Shown piece after piece: positions 53,161-60,769 of a DNA stretch of 64,000 nt. The stretch is from an uncultured Lachnospiraceae bacterium (GTDB taxonomy: Bacteria > Bacillota > Clostridia > Lachnospirales > Lachnospiraceae). The notes under the pieces are model-generated. The model saw only the letters and a list, made by a program, of their open reading frames with translations, was not told the DNA's origin and did no database searches. A program made the position numbers and the translations under genes. The stretch lies in NCBI GenBank assembly GCA_934339365.1, contig CAKRHW010000002.1, positions 248,001 to 312,000 of the forward strand, given 5' to 3'. The stretch's first letter is position 1. Each line of letters begins with the position of its first letter.

Positions 53161-54708
53161 TTATACCATCTTAAAATCGACCTCTTCATTCTTCAAAAGT
53201 GCTTCTGGATTTTGTACCAGCATTTTATACATGTAATCTTCACTGCAAATACTGTCAATCCAGTCTAATGGTTTATAAATTTTAGCTGTCGTTCCAACAA
53301 CAAATTTAGAATCTGATTCTATAAAGCTGACTAATTCATGTTCAAACACATTTTCCATATGCTTTTTATAATACGAAGCCTTTGGTCCTATATAAGAAGA
53401 TAAATCCGTCATAAAATATGCACCTGAATTAATCAGATCTTCACATTCTTCAATTTCATCGATGTCTTTCAATGTTTCCACATGTGCAATAATCGGTCGA
53501 ATGCCCAAATCAACTAAATGAACAATACATTTTTCAATATCAATCAGATTCGTCTTTTCTGGAAAATCAACCAACAAGTATCTGCTGTTTGCTAATGTTG
53601 AAACCTTTCCTGCACGTACTGCCTTATATAACATTTTATTATAACAAGCCCTGTGTCCCCAGTAAAATTCAATATCTCCGTAATCATCTGCTGAATTTTC
53701 TATTACTTCATTCACAATTTCTTCTATCTCAGCTTTTTCTAAATTATCTTTTCCTGGTATGAATAATGGTGTCAGAATAATATTTTTAATCTCGGCTTCA
53801 TCCATTCCATCTATGACATCCATTGCATCCTCTATATTCTTGCTTCCTTTTGGAACTTCTGGCAAAACACGCATTGTAAAATCATATGATAATTTGTCAA
53901 TTGCTAATTCTTTCGTATTACCCGGAATTACAACTGCACTTTCCCTTTTCTTTTTTGGTGCATCTTCATATTCTGAATCATCTTCATCTAATAAATCTTC
54001 TGTTGTCGGTGCGGATGAATCAAAATCGTCCTCATCTTCATTATCATAATCTGTCATTCTTGTTCTTTGTGTTCTATTATTGGTTGATTTTTTTGCATAG
54101 GCATTTCTTTTTGAAACATTTCTTTTTTTGTTTCTTGTTGTAGCCTTGATAATTGCAAAGCAAATCGGAATTAATGCTGCAATACAACACATTGCGATAA
54201 TTGGAGTCCATGGAACAGAAGAATTAATGTCCTCTTTCTTTGCCTCTGTTGTCTCATCCCGAGTGGTATCTTCTGTCTCATCTGTTGCAGTTTCTTCTGT
54301 CGTAATTTCTGTCTGATCTTCTTGTGCATGATTCTGCTGGTATTTCGTTGTCCACTCTTTATATTCTGTAGTCTCATCCTCTTGATCTCTTGTCTGTTCC
54401 TGTGTTACTTTCTGTGTTGTCTGTCTCTGCGTTGTAGTCTGTGTCTGTCTTTGCGTTGTCTGTCTCTGTGTTACTGCCTGTGTCTGCCTCTGTGTGGCAG
54501 CCTGCGTCTGTCTTTGTGTAGCAGCCTGTGTCTGTCTCTGCGTGGCTGCCTGCGTTGGTGCTGCGGTATGCTGTTCTGTAATAGGTTGTTCTGTTGCTGG
54601 AATATTTTCATTTACATCCGTAACATCTTCTAACGCATACGCGTGATAATCCATATTCAAAAAACAAAAAGTAATCGCTATGATAAAAAATATTTTTTTT
54701 ACTTTCAT
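53161..54708 (-). CDS. Membrane-anchored protein with Thr/Gln repeats and a degenerate CpsB-like phosphatase domain
   Basis: This 515-residue protein has a signal peptide (residues 1-24, ending AYA), a Thr/Gln repeat region (about 50-104), a Thr/Glu stalk, one membrane segment (about 168-188), an acidic linker and a C-terminal domain (about 270-505). The last domain follows the CpsB/CapC tyrosine-phosphatase pattern: VLPEVPKGSKNIEDA, ILTPLF, ANSRYLLVDFPE and RPIIAHVETL. The metal-binding residues are mostly replaced: the DIHSH position reads DFTMR, TPH reads TPL, and the TDAH position reads TTAK. Only the His in IIAH remains. It is probably a pseudo-enzyme facing the cytoplasm. The start at 54708 has GGAGG 5 bases upstream. 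Confidence 0.75.
   Translation of the reverse strand: MKVKKIFFIIAITFCFLNMDYHAYALEDVTDVNENIPATEQPITEQHTAAPTQAATQRQTQAATQRQTQAATQRQTQAVTQRQTTQRQTQTTTQRQTTQKVTQEQTRDQEDETTEYKEWTTKYQQNHAQEDQTEITTEETATDETEDTTRDETTEAKKEDINSSVPWTPIIAMCCIAALIPICFAIIKATTRNKKRNVSKRNAYAKKSTNNRTQRTRMTDYDNEDEDDFDSSAPTTEDLLDEDDSEYEDAPKKKRESAVVIPGNTKELAIDKLSYDFTMRVLPEVPKGSKNIEDAMDVIDGMDEAEIKNIILTPLFIPGKDNLEKAEIEEIVNEVIENSADDYGDIEFYWGHRACYNKMLYKAVRAGKVSTLANSRYLLVDFPEKTNLIDIEKCIVHLVDLGIRPIIAHVETLKDIDEIEECEDLINSGAYFMTDLSSYIGPKASYYKKHMENVFEHELVSFIESDSKFVVGTTAKIYKPLDWIDSICSEDYMYKMLVQNPEALLKNEEVDFKMV
54397..54561 (-). repeat. Tandem Thr/Gln coding repeat (TQRQTQAA type)
   Basis: An imperfect tandem repeat of about 8 codons (TQRQTQAA, with TQAV and TTQ variants) runs for about 55 codons inside the stalk of the pseudo-phosphatase gene. 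The DNA copies are nearly identical, so repeat number could vary by slippage or recombination. Confidence 0.85.
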
Positions 54709-54816
54709 GCTTTCCTCCTTTTTCATTCTTTTGTCGAAAGATTTTTTATCTTATCAATTATAACAAATTTGCTTAAAAGAATCTAGCAAAAATCAATATT
54801 TAACTAATTGTAATAT

Positions 54817-55284
54817 TTAGCCATCTCTCTTTCTATTCCACATTCTTCGCAATTTGAAAAAGAGAAATATAATCACCACTCCAGTCACGTATCCCATAAT
54901 ATTTCTGATTACATCATCCTGGTTAAAATGTCTTCCCTCAATTGGAATTTTATGTGCTTCATCAAAATAAGCAAACACGAAGCCAATGACAACCAGGAAA
55001 CAAACATATACTTTTTTCTTAGCTTTTTTCAAGAAAAACAGGGACATGCTAAGAATCATTCCAAGTCCAAAAAATAAAAAAACATGTGCCACTTTTCTTA
55101 TTTTCATATGAATGGTATAAACATCATTTTTAAGATGTAATCCATCTTTTAAAAGTTGTGCCATTTTAATCCCTGTCTTTTCTGTCTCTGTTCCATTCTG
55201 ACTTGATAAAAATAAAATAATTCCTGACCAAAGCAAAATAACAATGACCATTAGTAATATTTTAAATATTTTTTTCTTTTTCAT
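54817..55284 (-). CDS. VanZ family protein
   Basis: This 155-residue membrane protein has four hydrophobic segments and the VanZ pattern: FLSSQNGTET, then RKVAHVFLFFGLG, then DEAHKIPIEGRHFNQDDVIRNIMGY. VanZ confers low-level teicoplanin resistance in some strains, but most family members have no known role. It lies downstream of the rfbC terminator, so it may be read from its own promoter or by read-through. Confidence 0.87.
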   Translation of the reverse strand: MKKKKIFKILLMVIVILLWSGIILFLSSQNGTETEKTGIKMAQLLKDGLHLKNDVYTIHMKIRKVAHVFLFFGLGMILSMSLFFLKKAKKKVYVCFLVVIGFVFAYFDEAHKIPIEGRHFNQDDVIRNIMGYVTGVVIIFLFFKLRRMWNRKRDG

Positions 55285-55297
55285 ATAACACCTAATT

Positions 55298-55335
55298 GAA
55301 AAAGACTCCTAACAATTATGCCAGGAGTCTTTTCC
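55298..55335 (-). terminator. Terminator after rfbC
   Basis: On the minus strand AAAGACTCCT pairs with AGGAGTCTTT around a 12-base loop, followed by a T5 run. It starts 8 bases after the rfbC stop and closes the rhamnose operon. Confidence 0.9.
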
Positions 55336-55343
55336 TTTTTGAA

Positions 55344-55946
55344 CTAAAATTTGAAAGTATCCTTAAGTCCAAGCCACTTCTGATCTTTCTCTGAAAGATT
55401 TAATTTTGTACCATCTTCTAAAGAATACCCTTCTGCACTTGCCGTTCCCTGATAGTTTCCAACTAATTGTGGCCATTCAATTCCAATCTCAGGATCGTTC
55501 CATGCAAGTCCACCTTCATCTCCCGGATGATAAAAATCTGTACATTTATAACAAAATTCTGCTTCATCTGATAACACTAAAAATCCATGTGCAAATCCTT
55601 CTGGAATATAAAACTGCTTCTTATTTTCTGCAGACAGTTCTACTCCAAACCACTTTCCATATGTTTTTGAATCAGAACGTAAATCAACTGCAACATCAAA
55701 AACAGTTCCTCTGATTACACGAACCAGCTTTCCCTGTGGAAATTGTTTCTGAAAATGTAATCCTCTCAAAACTCCCTTTGTTGACATAGACTGATTATCC
55801 TGTACAAACTCCATATCTAATCCGGCTTCTTTCATGTCGTTTTGATTATATGTCTCTACAAAATATCCTCTTTCATCTCCAAATACAGTTGGTTCAATTA
55901 CATACAATCCTTCAATTGGTCCCTTTGTTACTTTAATTTTACCCAT
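55344..55946 (-). CDS. rfbC: dTDP-4-dehydrorhamnose 3,5-epimerase
   Basis: RfbC (RmlC) epimerises C3 and C5 of dTDP-4-keto-6-deoxyglucose. The 200-residue cupin has GYFVETYNQ, DNQSMSTKGVLRGLHFQ (catalytic His) and YKCTDFYHPGDEGGLAWNDP. The start at 55946 has GGAGA 5 bases upstream. It is the last gene of rfbBADC. Confidence 0.96.
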   Translation of the reverse strand: MGKIKVTKGPIEGLYVIEPTVFGDERGYFVETYNQNDMKEAGLDMEFVQDNQSMSTKGVLRGLHFQKQFPQGKLVRVIRGTVFDVAVDLRSDSKTYGKWFGVELSAENKKQFYIPEGFAHGFLVLSDEAEFCYKCTDFYHPGDEGGLAWNDPEIGIEWPQLVGNYQGTASAEGYSLEDGTKLNLSEKDQKWLGLKDTFKF

Positions 55947-56003
55947 TTCATTCTCCAATCTGAAAGTATATCCTGTCCTAGTCGTATATGCCTTCTTTAT
56001 TCT

Positions 56004-56855
56004 TTATTTATTTTCTTTCAATTCTGTTAAATAACGACTCAATGCATCCTGCCATTTTGGAAGTCGCTGAAATCCATTTTCTTCTAACTTATCTTTTGTC
56101 ATTCTGCTATTGTGTGGTCTTTTCGCCTTAGATGGATATTCTTCACTGCCAACTGGTGAAACTTCGACCTTCATACCAGCCTGCTTAAAGATTTCTTTTG
56201 CAAACTCATACCAGGAACAAAATCCCTCATTTGTTGCATGGTAAATGCCATATCGGTCTGTTTCCATCATATCTACTAATAATCTTGACAAATCATATGT
56301 ATATGTTGGAGAGCCTACCTGATCTGCCACAACCGTCAGTTTATCATGTGTTTCACCTAGCTTTAGCATCGTTTTTATAAAGTTTTTTCCATTGATTCCA
56401 AATACCCAGGCAATTCGAACAATAAAATATTTCTCTAAAAGTTCTTCTATTGCCTCTTCTCCTTCGCATTTGGTCTGACCATAGACATTCAACGGATTAC
56501 GTTTATCATCTGGTTCCCATGGACGTTCTCCTTCTCCATCAAATACGTAATCTGTGCTAATATACATCATTTTCAGGTCTAACTCTTTACAAACTTCTGC
56601 TATATTTCGTGTTCCATAAGCATTTACTTTTCGGCAGATTTCCTGATTATCTTCTGCAGCATCCACAGCTGTATATGCTGCACAGTGAATTACTCCGTCT
56701 ACATCTGCTTCTTTGATCACACGACTTACCTGTTTGGGATCTGTAATATCCATTTCCTCAACATCGACACCAATGCCCTCATGTCCTCTTTTTTTCAGCT
56801 CATTCATGACATCATGCCCTAGTTGTCCCTTTACACCTGTCACTAAAACTTTCAT
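56004..56855 (-). CDS. rfbD: dTDP-4-dehydrorhamnose reductase
   Basis: RfbD (RmlD) makes dTDP-L-rhamnose using NADPH. The 283-residue short-chain dehydrogenase has GVKGQLG at 7-13, the MYISTDYVFDG segment and the active-site YGQTKCEGE. It lies between rfbA and rfbC. Confidence 0.96.
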   Translation of the reverse strand: MKVLVTGVKGQLGHDVMNELKKRGHEGIGVDVEEMDITDPKQVSRVIKEADVDGVIHCAAYTAVDAAEDNQEICRKVNAYGTRNIAEVCKELDLKMMYISTDYVFDGEGERPWEPDDKRNPLNVYGQTKCEGEEAIEELLEKYFIVRIAWVFGINGKNFIKTMLKLGETHDKLTVVADQVGSPTYTYDLSRLLVDMMETDRYGIYHATNEGFCSWYEFAKEIFKQAGMKVEVSPVGSEEYPSKAKRPHNSRMTKDKLEENGFQRLPKWQDALSRYLTELKENK

Positions 56856-56878
56856 GATTCCTAGAAATTCCTTTCTTA

Positions 56879-57766
56879 CTAGTCTATCTTATCGATGTAT
56901 TTACCATCTAATACATCTTTCAAGTACTGACCATATTGATTTTTTTTCAAAAGTTCATATGTTTTTAGAACTTCTTCTTTACTAATCCAGCCTTTTAAAT
57001 ATGCAATTTCTTCTAAGCAGGCAACTTTTCTGTGCTGATGTTGTTCAATTGTTTTCACAAAATTAGTAGCATCTACAAGCGATTCGTGTGTTCCGGTATC
57101 TAACCATGAAAATCCCTGTCCAAGCAACTCAACATTTAGGTTTCCCTTTTCAAGGTAAATACGATTTAAATCTGTAATTTCAAGTTCACCTCTTGCTGAT
57201 GGTTTCAAACTCTTTGCATATTCTACCACATGCTTATCATAAAAATATAATCCCGTTACACAGTAATTACTCTTTGGTTTTTCCGGTTTTTCTTCTATTG
57301 AGACAGCTTTTCCATTCTGATTAAACTCTACAATACCAAAACGTTCCGGATCATCTACATAATACCCGAATACTGTAGCACCTTCTGTTTTTTCAGCTGC
57401 TCTTTTTAACCGTTTATTTAATCCATGTCCAAAGAAGATATTATCACCTAAAATCATTGCAACACTGTCATTACCAATAAATTCTTCACCGATAATAAAA
57501 GCCTGTGCCAGTCCATCCGGACTCGGTTGTACTGCATAAGACAATTCTATTCCAAACTGATGACCGTCTCCTAATAATTCCTTGAATCTAGGAGTATCCG
57601 TCGGTGTTGATATGATTAAAATATCTCTGATTCCGGCATTCATTAATACCGAAAGTGGATAATAAATCATAGGCTTATCATATACCGGAAGTAACTGCTT
57701 ACTTGTTACCATTGTTAAGGGATATAAACGTGTTCCCGATCCTCCTGCTAATACAATTCCTTTCAT
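56879..57766 (-). CDS. rfbA: Glucose-1-phosphate thymidylyltransferase
   Basis: RfbA (RmlA) joins glucose-1-phosphate and dTTP, the first rhamnose step. The 295-residue protein has the signature LAGGSGTRLYPLT at 6-18, QPSPDGLAQAF, and GDNIFFGHGL. The C-terminal region with SWLDTGTHESL is also typical. It follows rfbB by 26 bases. Confidence 0.97.
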   Translation of the reverse strand: MKGIVLAGGSGTRLYPLTMVTSKQLLPVYDKPMIYYPLSVLMNAGIRDILIISTPTDTPRFKELLGDGHQFGIELSYAVQPSPDGLAQAFIIGEEFIGNDSVAMILGDNIFFGHGLNKRLKRAAEKTEGATVFGYYVDDPERFGIVEFNQNGKAVSIEEKPEKPKSNYCVTGLYFYDKHVVEYAKSLKPSARGELEITDLNRIYLEKGNLNVELLGQGFSWLDTGTHESLVDATNFVKTIEQHQHRKVACLEEIAYLKGWISKEEVLKTYELLKKNQYGQYLKDVLDGKYIDKID

Positions 57767-57792
57767 AGTTCCTCCTATCTTTATCCTTGATT

Positions 57793-58812
57793 CTATTTAT
57801 TTCCGTACATTTTTTCATAATAATTCTGGTAGTCACCATTAATGATATTTTCCCACCATCCTTTATTATCTAAATACCACTGAATCGTCTTTAAGATTCC
57901 GTCTTCAAATTTTGTTTCTGGAAGCCATCCTAATTCATTATGAATCTTCGTTGGGTCAATTGCATAACGCATATCATGTCCGGCACGATCTTTTACATAA
58001 GTAATCAAGCTTTCTGGCTTGTGCAATGTCTCACATATAATTTTTACAATATCGATATTACGTTTCTCATTATGTCCACCAATATTATAAACTTCACCAA
58101 CTTTTCCTTTACGGATAATCAAGTCAATTGCCTTGCAATGATCTTCTACATATAACCAGTCTCTTACATTTAATCCCTGTCCATAAACTGGAAGTGGCTT
58201 GTCGTGCAAAGCATTAATAATCATTAATGGAATTAATTTTTCCGGGAAATGATATGGGCCATAATTGTTTGAGCATCTTGAAATAGTAACTGGCAACTGA
58301 TATGTTCTATGATATGCTAAAACTAACAAATCTGCACTAGCCTTTGATGCTGAATAAGGACTTGATGTATGAATTGGAGTTTCTTCTGTAAAGAATAAAT
58401 CCGGTCTGTCTAAAGGTAAATCACCATACACCTCATCTGTTGATACCTGATGATATCTGGTTACACCATATTTTCTGACTGCATCCATTAAAACTTGTGT
58501 TCCTATAATATTTGTATTCAAAAATACACCAGGATTTTCTATTGAACGGTCAACGTGACTCTCTGCTGCAAAATTTACAACAATATCTGGCTTTTCCTTT
58601 GAAAAAATCTGGTCAATTCCATCTCTGTCCGTAATATCTGTCTTATAAAATGTAAAATTAGGCAAATCCATGACAGGAGCTAATGTTTCCATATTTCCTG
58701 CATAAGTCAGACAATCTACACATATAATCTGATCCTCTGGATATTTCTTTGTCATATAATGAACAAAGTTTCCACCTATAAATCCTGCACCACCTGTTAC
58801 TAAAATTTTCAT
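57793..58812 (-). CDS. rfbB: dTDP-glucose 4,6-dehydratase
   Basis: RfbB (RmlB) dehydrates dTDP-glucose. The 339-residue protein has the NAD motif GGAGFIGG at 7-14, AAESHVDRSI, STDEVYGD and the YSASKASAD active site. It is the first gene of the rhamnose operon and is preceded by a MerR-type promoter. Confidence 0.97.
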   Translation of the reverse strand: MKILVTGGAGFIGGNFVHYMTKKYPEDQIICVDCLTYAGNMETLAPVMDLPNFTFYKTDITDRDGIDQIFSKEKPDIVVNFAAESHVDRSIENPGVFLNTNIIGTQVLMDAVRKYGVTRYHQVSTDEVYGDLPLDRPDLFFTEETPIHTSSPYSASKASADLLVLAYHRTYQLPVTISRCSNNYGPYHFPEKLIPLMIINALHDKPLPVYGQGLNVRDWLYVEDHCKAIDLIIRKGKVGEVYNIGGHNEKRNIDIVKIICETLHKPESLITYVKDRAGHDMRYAIDPTKIHNELGWLPETKFEDGILKTIQWYLDNKGWWENIINGDYQNYYEKMYGNK

Positions 58813-58870
58813 ATTTCTTCTCCTTTATTTGATTATTCCTTTATTTTGCTATTTTATCTTTACTTAAGCT

Positions 58871-58901
58871 AGTATATATGGTGACGTAACGTCACTGTCA
58901 A
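58871..58901 (-). promoter_or_regulatory. MerR-type promoter and palindromic operator for rfbBADC
   Basis: On the minus strand a perfect -35 TTGACA (58896-58901) is followed by the dyad GTGACGTTACGTCAC (58881-58895) and a -10 of TATACT (58871-58876) with a 19-base spacer, or TATATA (58873-58878) with a 17-base spacer. A dyad inside a 19-base spacer is the hallmark of MerR-activated promoters. The MerR/methyltransferase gene lies directly upstream, 98 bases from rfbB. Confidence 0.7.
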
Positions 58902-58911
58902 TACCTGTCTG

Positions 58912-60102
58912 TCATTTTTTACAAATAAATACACCCGCATCTTTTGTGATATGAATTGCCCCTTGTTCCTTTATCTTATTTTCAACAAACTTTTTAAAAT
59001 CTAGTTGTTTTTTTCGTAATCGTTCATTTTGATTTCCATGACAGGATAAAATATAATCCACGAGTGGTTTGGCATCATTTACAACTAATTCATCTACATA
59101 TGGAACAAATTTTACCTGTCGAAATTGTTTATGCAACAATTCTTCTCCATTTTCTAATCCAAATAATTCATATAATGGACATTCTGATAATGTAATCTCC
59201 GAGTCAAATTCCCTTACTAAATCCGTAATTTCATGCATATGTTTTTTTCCATACGTACTGCAGTAAAATATTCCATTTTTTCGCAAAACACGATAGATTT
59301 CTGATATCGCTTTCTCTACTGATTTTGCATAAAATAAAACATGATTTGCTATAATAAGATCTAATGTTTCTTTTGGAAATAACAATGCCTGAATATCCAT
59401 ACAGGTAAATTTAATTGCTATTGACTGTAATTGTGCATTCTTCTTTAAATTCTTTTTTGCGTCTGTAATCATGCCATTCGAAATATCTGACAGGCAAATA
59501 TTTTTTCCTTCTAAATCATCCCTTTTCGCATTTGTCCATAAAAGTCCATTTCCACATCCAACTTCTAATATATCCTGCGCAACAGAAAAATCAATCAAAT
59601 GATATAACCATGAAAACCATTTTTGAGGATTTGAAGAATACTGACTATGCAATGCAATTCGAACCTTTAAATTCATTTCATTCCGATATTGACTGCCTAA
59701 TTGTTCTTCTAAATTGGTTAAATGAATTAAATTAATTATTTCATTCCACTTAAATTCTCCTTGTTTTTCAAGTAAATCAATAGTATCTTTCAAAGATTTT
59801 TCTAATAATTTTAAATGTTCAATACGTTTTTGAACTAAAGTTGCCTGCAAGTTTAAAGAATCCAATATATGTTCTACATCATCATTAATTGTCATGTTTG
59901 TAATTTCATCTAATGAAAAACCTAGATTTTTAAGGACAAGTATTTTTTGTAGTTTTGCAAAATCCTGATCCGTATAAAACCGATATCCTGCTTCATTCAC
60001 ATAGGTAGGTTTCAACAATCCCCGCTTATCGTAATAACGAATTGTTCGAATTGTCACCTTGGCCATTTCCGCAAATTGTCCTGTTGTATAATAATGACAC
60101 AT
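58912..60102 (-). CDS. MerR-family regulator fused to a SAM-dependent methyltransferase
   Basis: The first 75 residues form a MerR winged helix (YTTGQFAEMAKVTIRTIRYYDKRGLLKP then NEAGYRFYTDQD), followed by a dimerisation helix (about 80-115). The C-terminal half is a class I methyltransferase with motif I ILEVGCGNG at 178-186, acidic motif LSDIS and a motif IV-like region LDLIIANHVLFY. In classical MerR proteins the C-terminal part binds the effector; here a methyltransferase takes its place. The target is unknown. The product has 396 residues. The best operator candidate lies between this gene and rfbB. Confidence 0.88.
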   Translation of the reverse strand: MCHYYTTGQFAEMAKVTIRTIRYYDKRGLLKPTYVNEAGYRFYTDQDFAKLQKILVLKNLGFSLDEITNMTINDDVEHILDSLNLQATLVQKRIEHLKLLEKSLKDTIDLLEKQGEFKWNEIINLIHLTNLEEQLGSQYRNEMNLKVRIALHSQYSSNPQKWFSWLYHLIDFSVAQDILEVGCGNGLLWTNAKRDDLEGKNICLSDISNGMITDAKKNLKKNAQLQSIAIKFTCMDIQALLFPKETLDLIIANHVLFYAKSVEKAISEIYRVLRKNGIFYCSTYGKKHMHEITDLVREFDSEITLSECPLYELFGLENGEELLHKQFRQVKFVPYVDELVVNDAKPLVDYILSCHGNQNERLRKKQLDFKKFVENKIKEQGAIHITKDAGVFICKK

Positions 60103-60124
60103 CTAATTTCTCTTTCTTTTTTTA

Positions 60125-60505
60125 CTATATTTGTGACTTCTTCTGTGCTTTTAAATGAAGTTTTGCATAGCCCATTCTTTCTAATGTTTCATCAAGAAAA
60201 TCAAATAACTTTTCCTGTGCTATCACAGAACATTCTCCCTTAGCAGCAGCTTCATAATCTTTGGGAATTTCATGAAATTCAAATATGATATCTCCATTCA
60301 GTTCGATTTTTAAATAATCGGAATTTGGTGTATACACTAATAAATCAATGACTAACAACGCTGTTTTGTCCTGCGGATCTTTTGGTGCCTGAATATTTGT
60401 CTTACACTCTATCTCTAATTGGAATTTATTCTGAACCATTCTTGAAAAATCAATATGAACCTTATTGATTCGCATATATTTCACCTTTGGATCTAATTCT
60501 GACAT
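60125..60505 (-). CDS. Possible SecB-like protein (uncertain)
   Basis: This 126-residue protein has no signal peptide or membrane segment. Its alternating strand pattern and the closing LFDFLDETLERMGYAKLHL recall the SecB chaperone fold (compare the closing LFPYARECI... region), but the match is weak by eye. It could be another small all-beta protein. The start at 60505 has GGAGG 7 bases upstream. It ends 22 bases before the MerR/methyltransferase gene, so the two are probably co-transcribed. Confidence 0.6.
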   Translation of the reverse strand: MSELDPKVKYMRINKVHIDFSRMVQNKFQLEIECKTNIQAPKDPQDKTALLVIDLLVYTPNSDYLKIELNGDIIFEFHEIPKDYEAAAKGECSVIAQEKLFDFLDETLERMGYAKLHLKAQKKSQI

Positions 60506-60548
60506 TCTATTTCCTCCTAATTTGTTCTTATTTTTAATCAACACTATA

Positions 60549-60556
60549 TTACGTCA
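60549..60556 (-). promoter_or_regulatory. Half-site matching the rfb operator, upstream of the SecB-like/MerR genes
   Basis: The plus-strand sequence TTACGTCA matches 8 bases of one arm of the rfb dyad (minus strand TTACGTCAC; the reverse complement reads TGACGTAA). It lies 44 bases before the start of the SecB-like gene. Only one arm is seen and no clear -35/-10 pair surrounds it. Confidence 0.35.
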
Positions 60557-60703
60557 ACTTTTCATTATCTAATAATCATGACCTGTATCAATCTGGTTTA
60601 TCTGTTAACGCCATCTGTTCTAGAGATGTACTCTGTGTTTTCTTACAAAATATAATATATAATAATTACCTTTGAAAATCAATGCATTCATAAAAGACTA
60701 AAA

Positions 60704-60750
60704 TGAAAAAGGGCTTCCTCTCACTACCAAATGGTAGTAAGTTTCCGCCC
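60704..60750 (-). terminator. Terminator after the sugar transferase gene
   Basis: On the minus strand an outer GGGC/GCCC stem encloses an inner stem ACTACCA/TGGTAGT with a two-base loop, followed by TTTTTC. It begins 20 bases after the sugar transferase stop codon. The rest of the 264-base gap (60506-60769) holds no gene; it is AT-rich and contains the half-site at 60549-60556. Confidence 0.8.
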
Positions 60751-60769
60751 ATGAAAAACGAAAGGATAT

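Noticed and set aside
54397..54561. Possible CRISPR-like repeat
   Set aside because: The units are contiguous and in frame with no spacers, so it is a coding repeat.
54322..54633. Plus-strand Cys/Leu-rich frame
   Set aside because: It is the reverse reading of the Thr/Gln repeat in the pseudo-phosphatase gene.
58881..58895. Dyad as a terminator of the MerR gene
   Set aside because: No T run follows, the loop is one base, and it lies between good -35 and -10 boxes, so an operator fits better.
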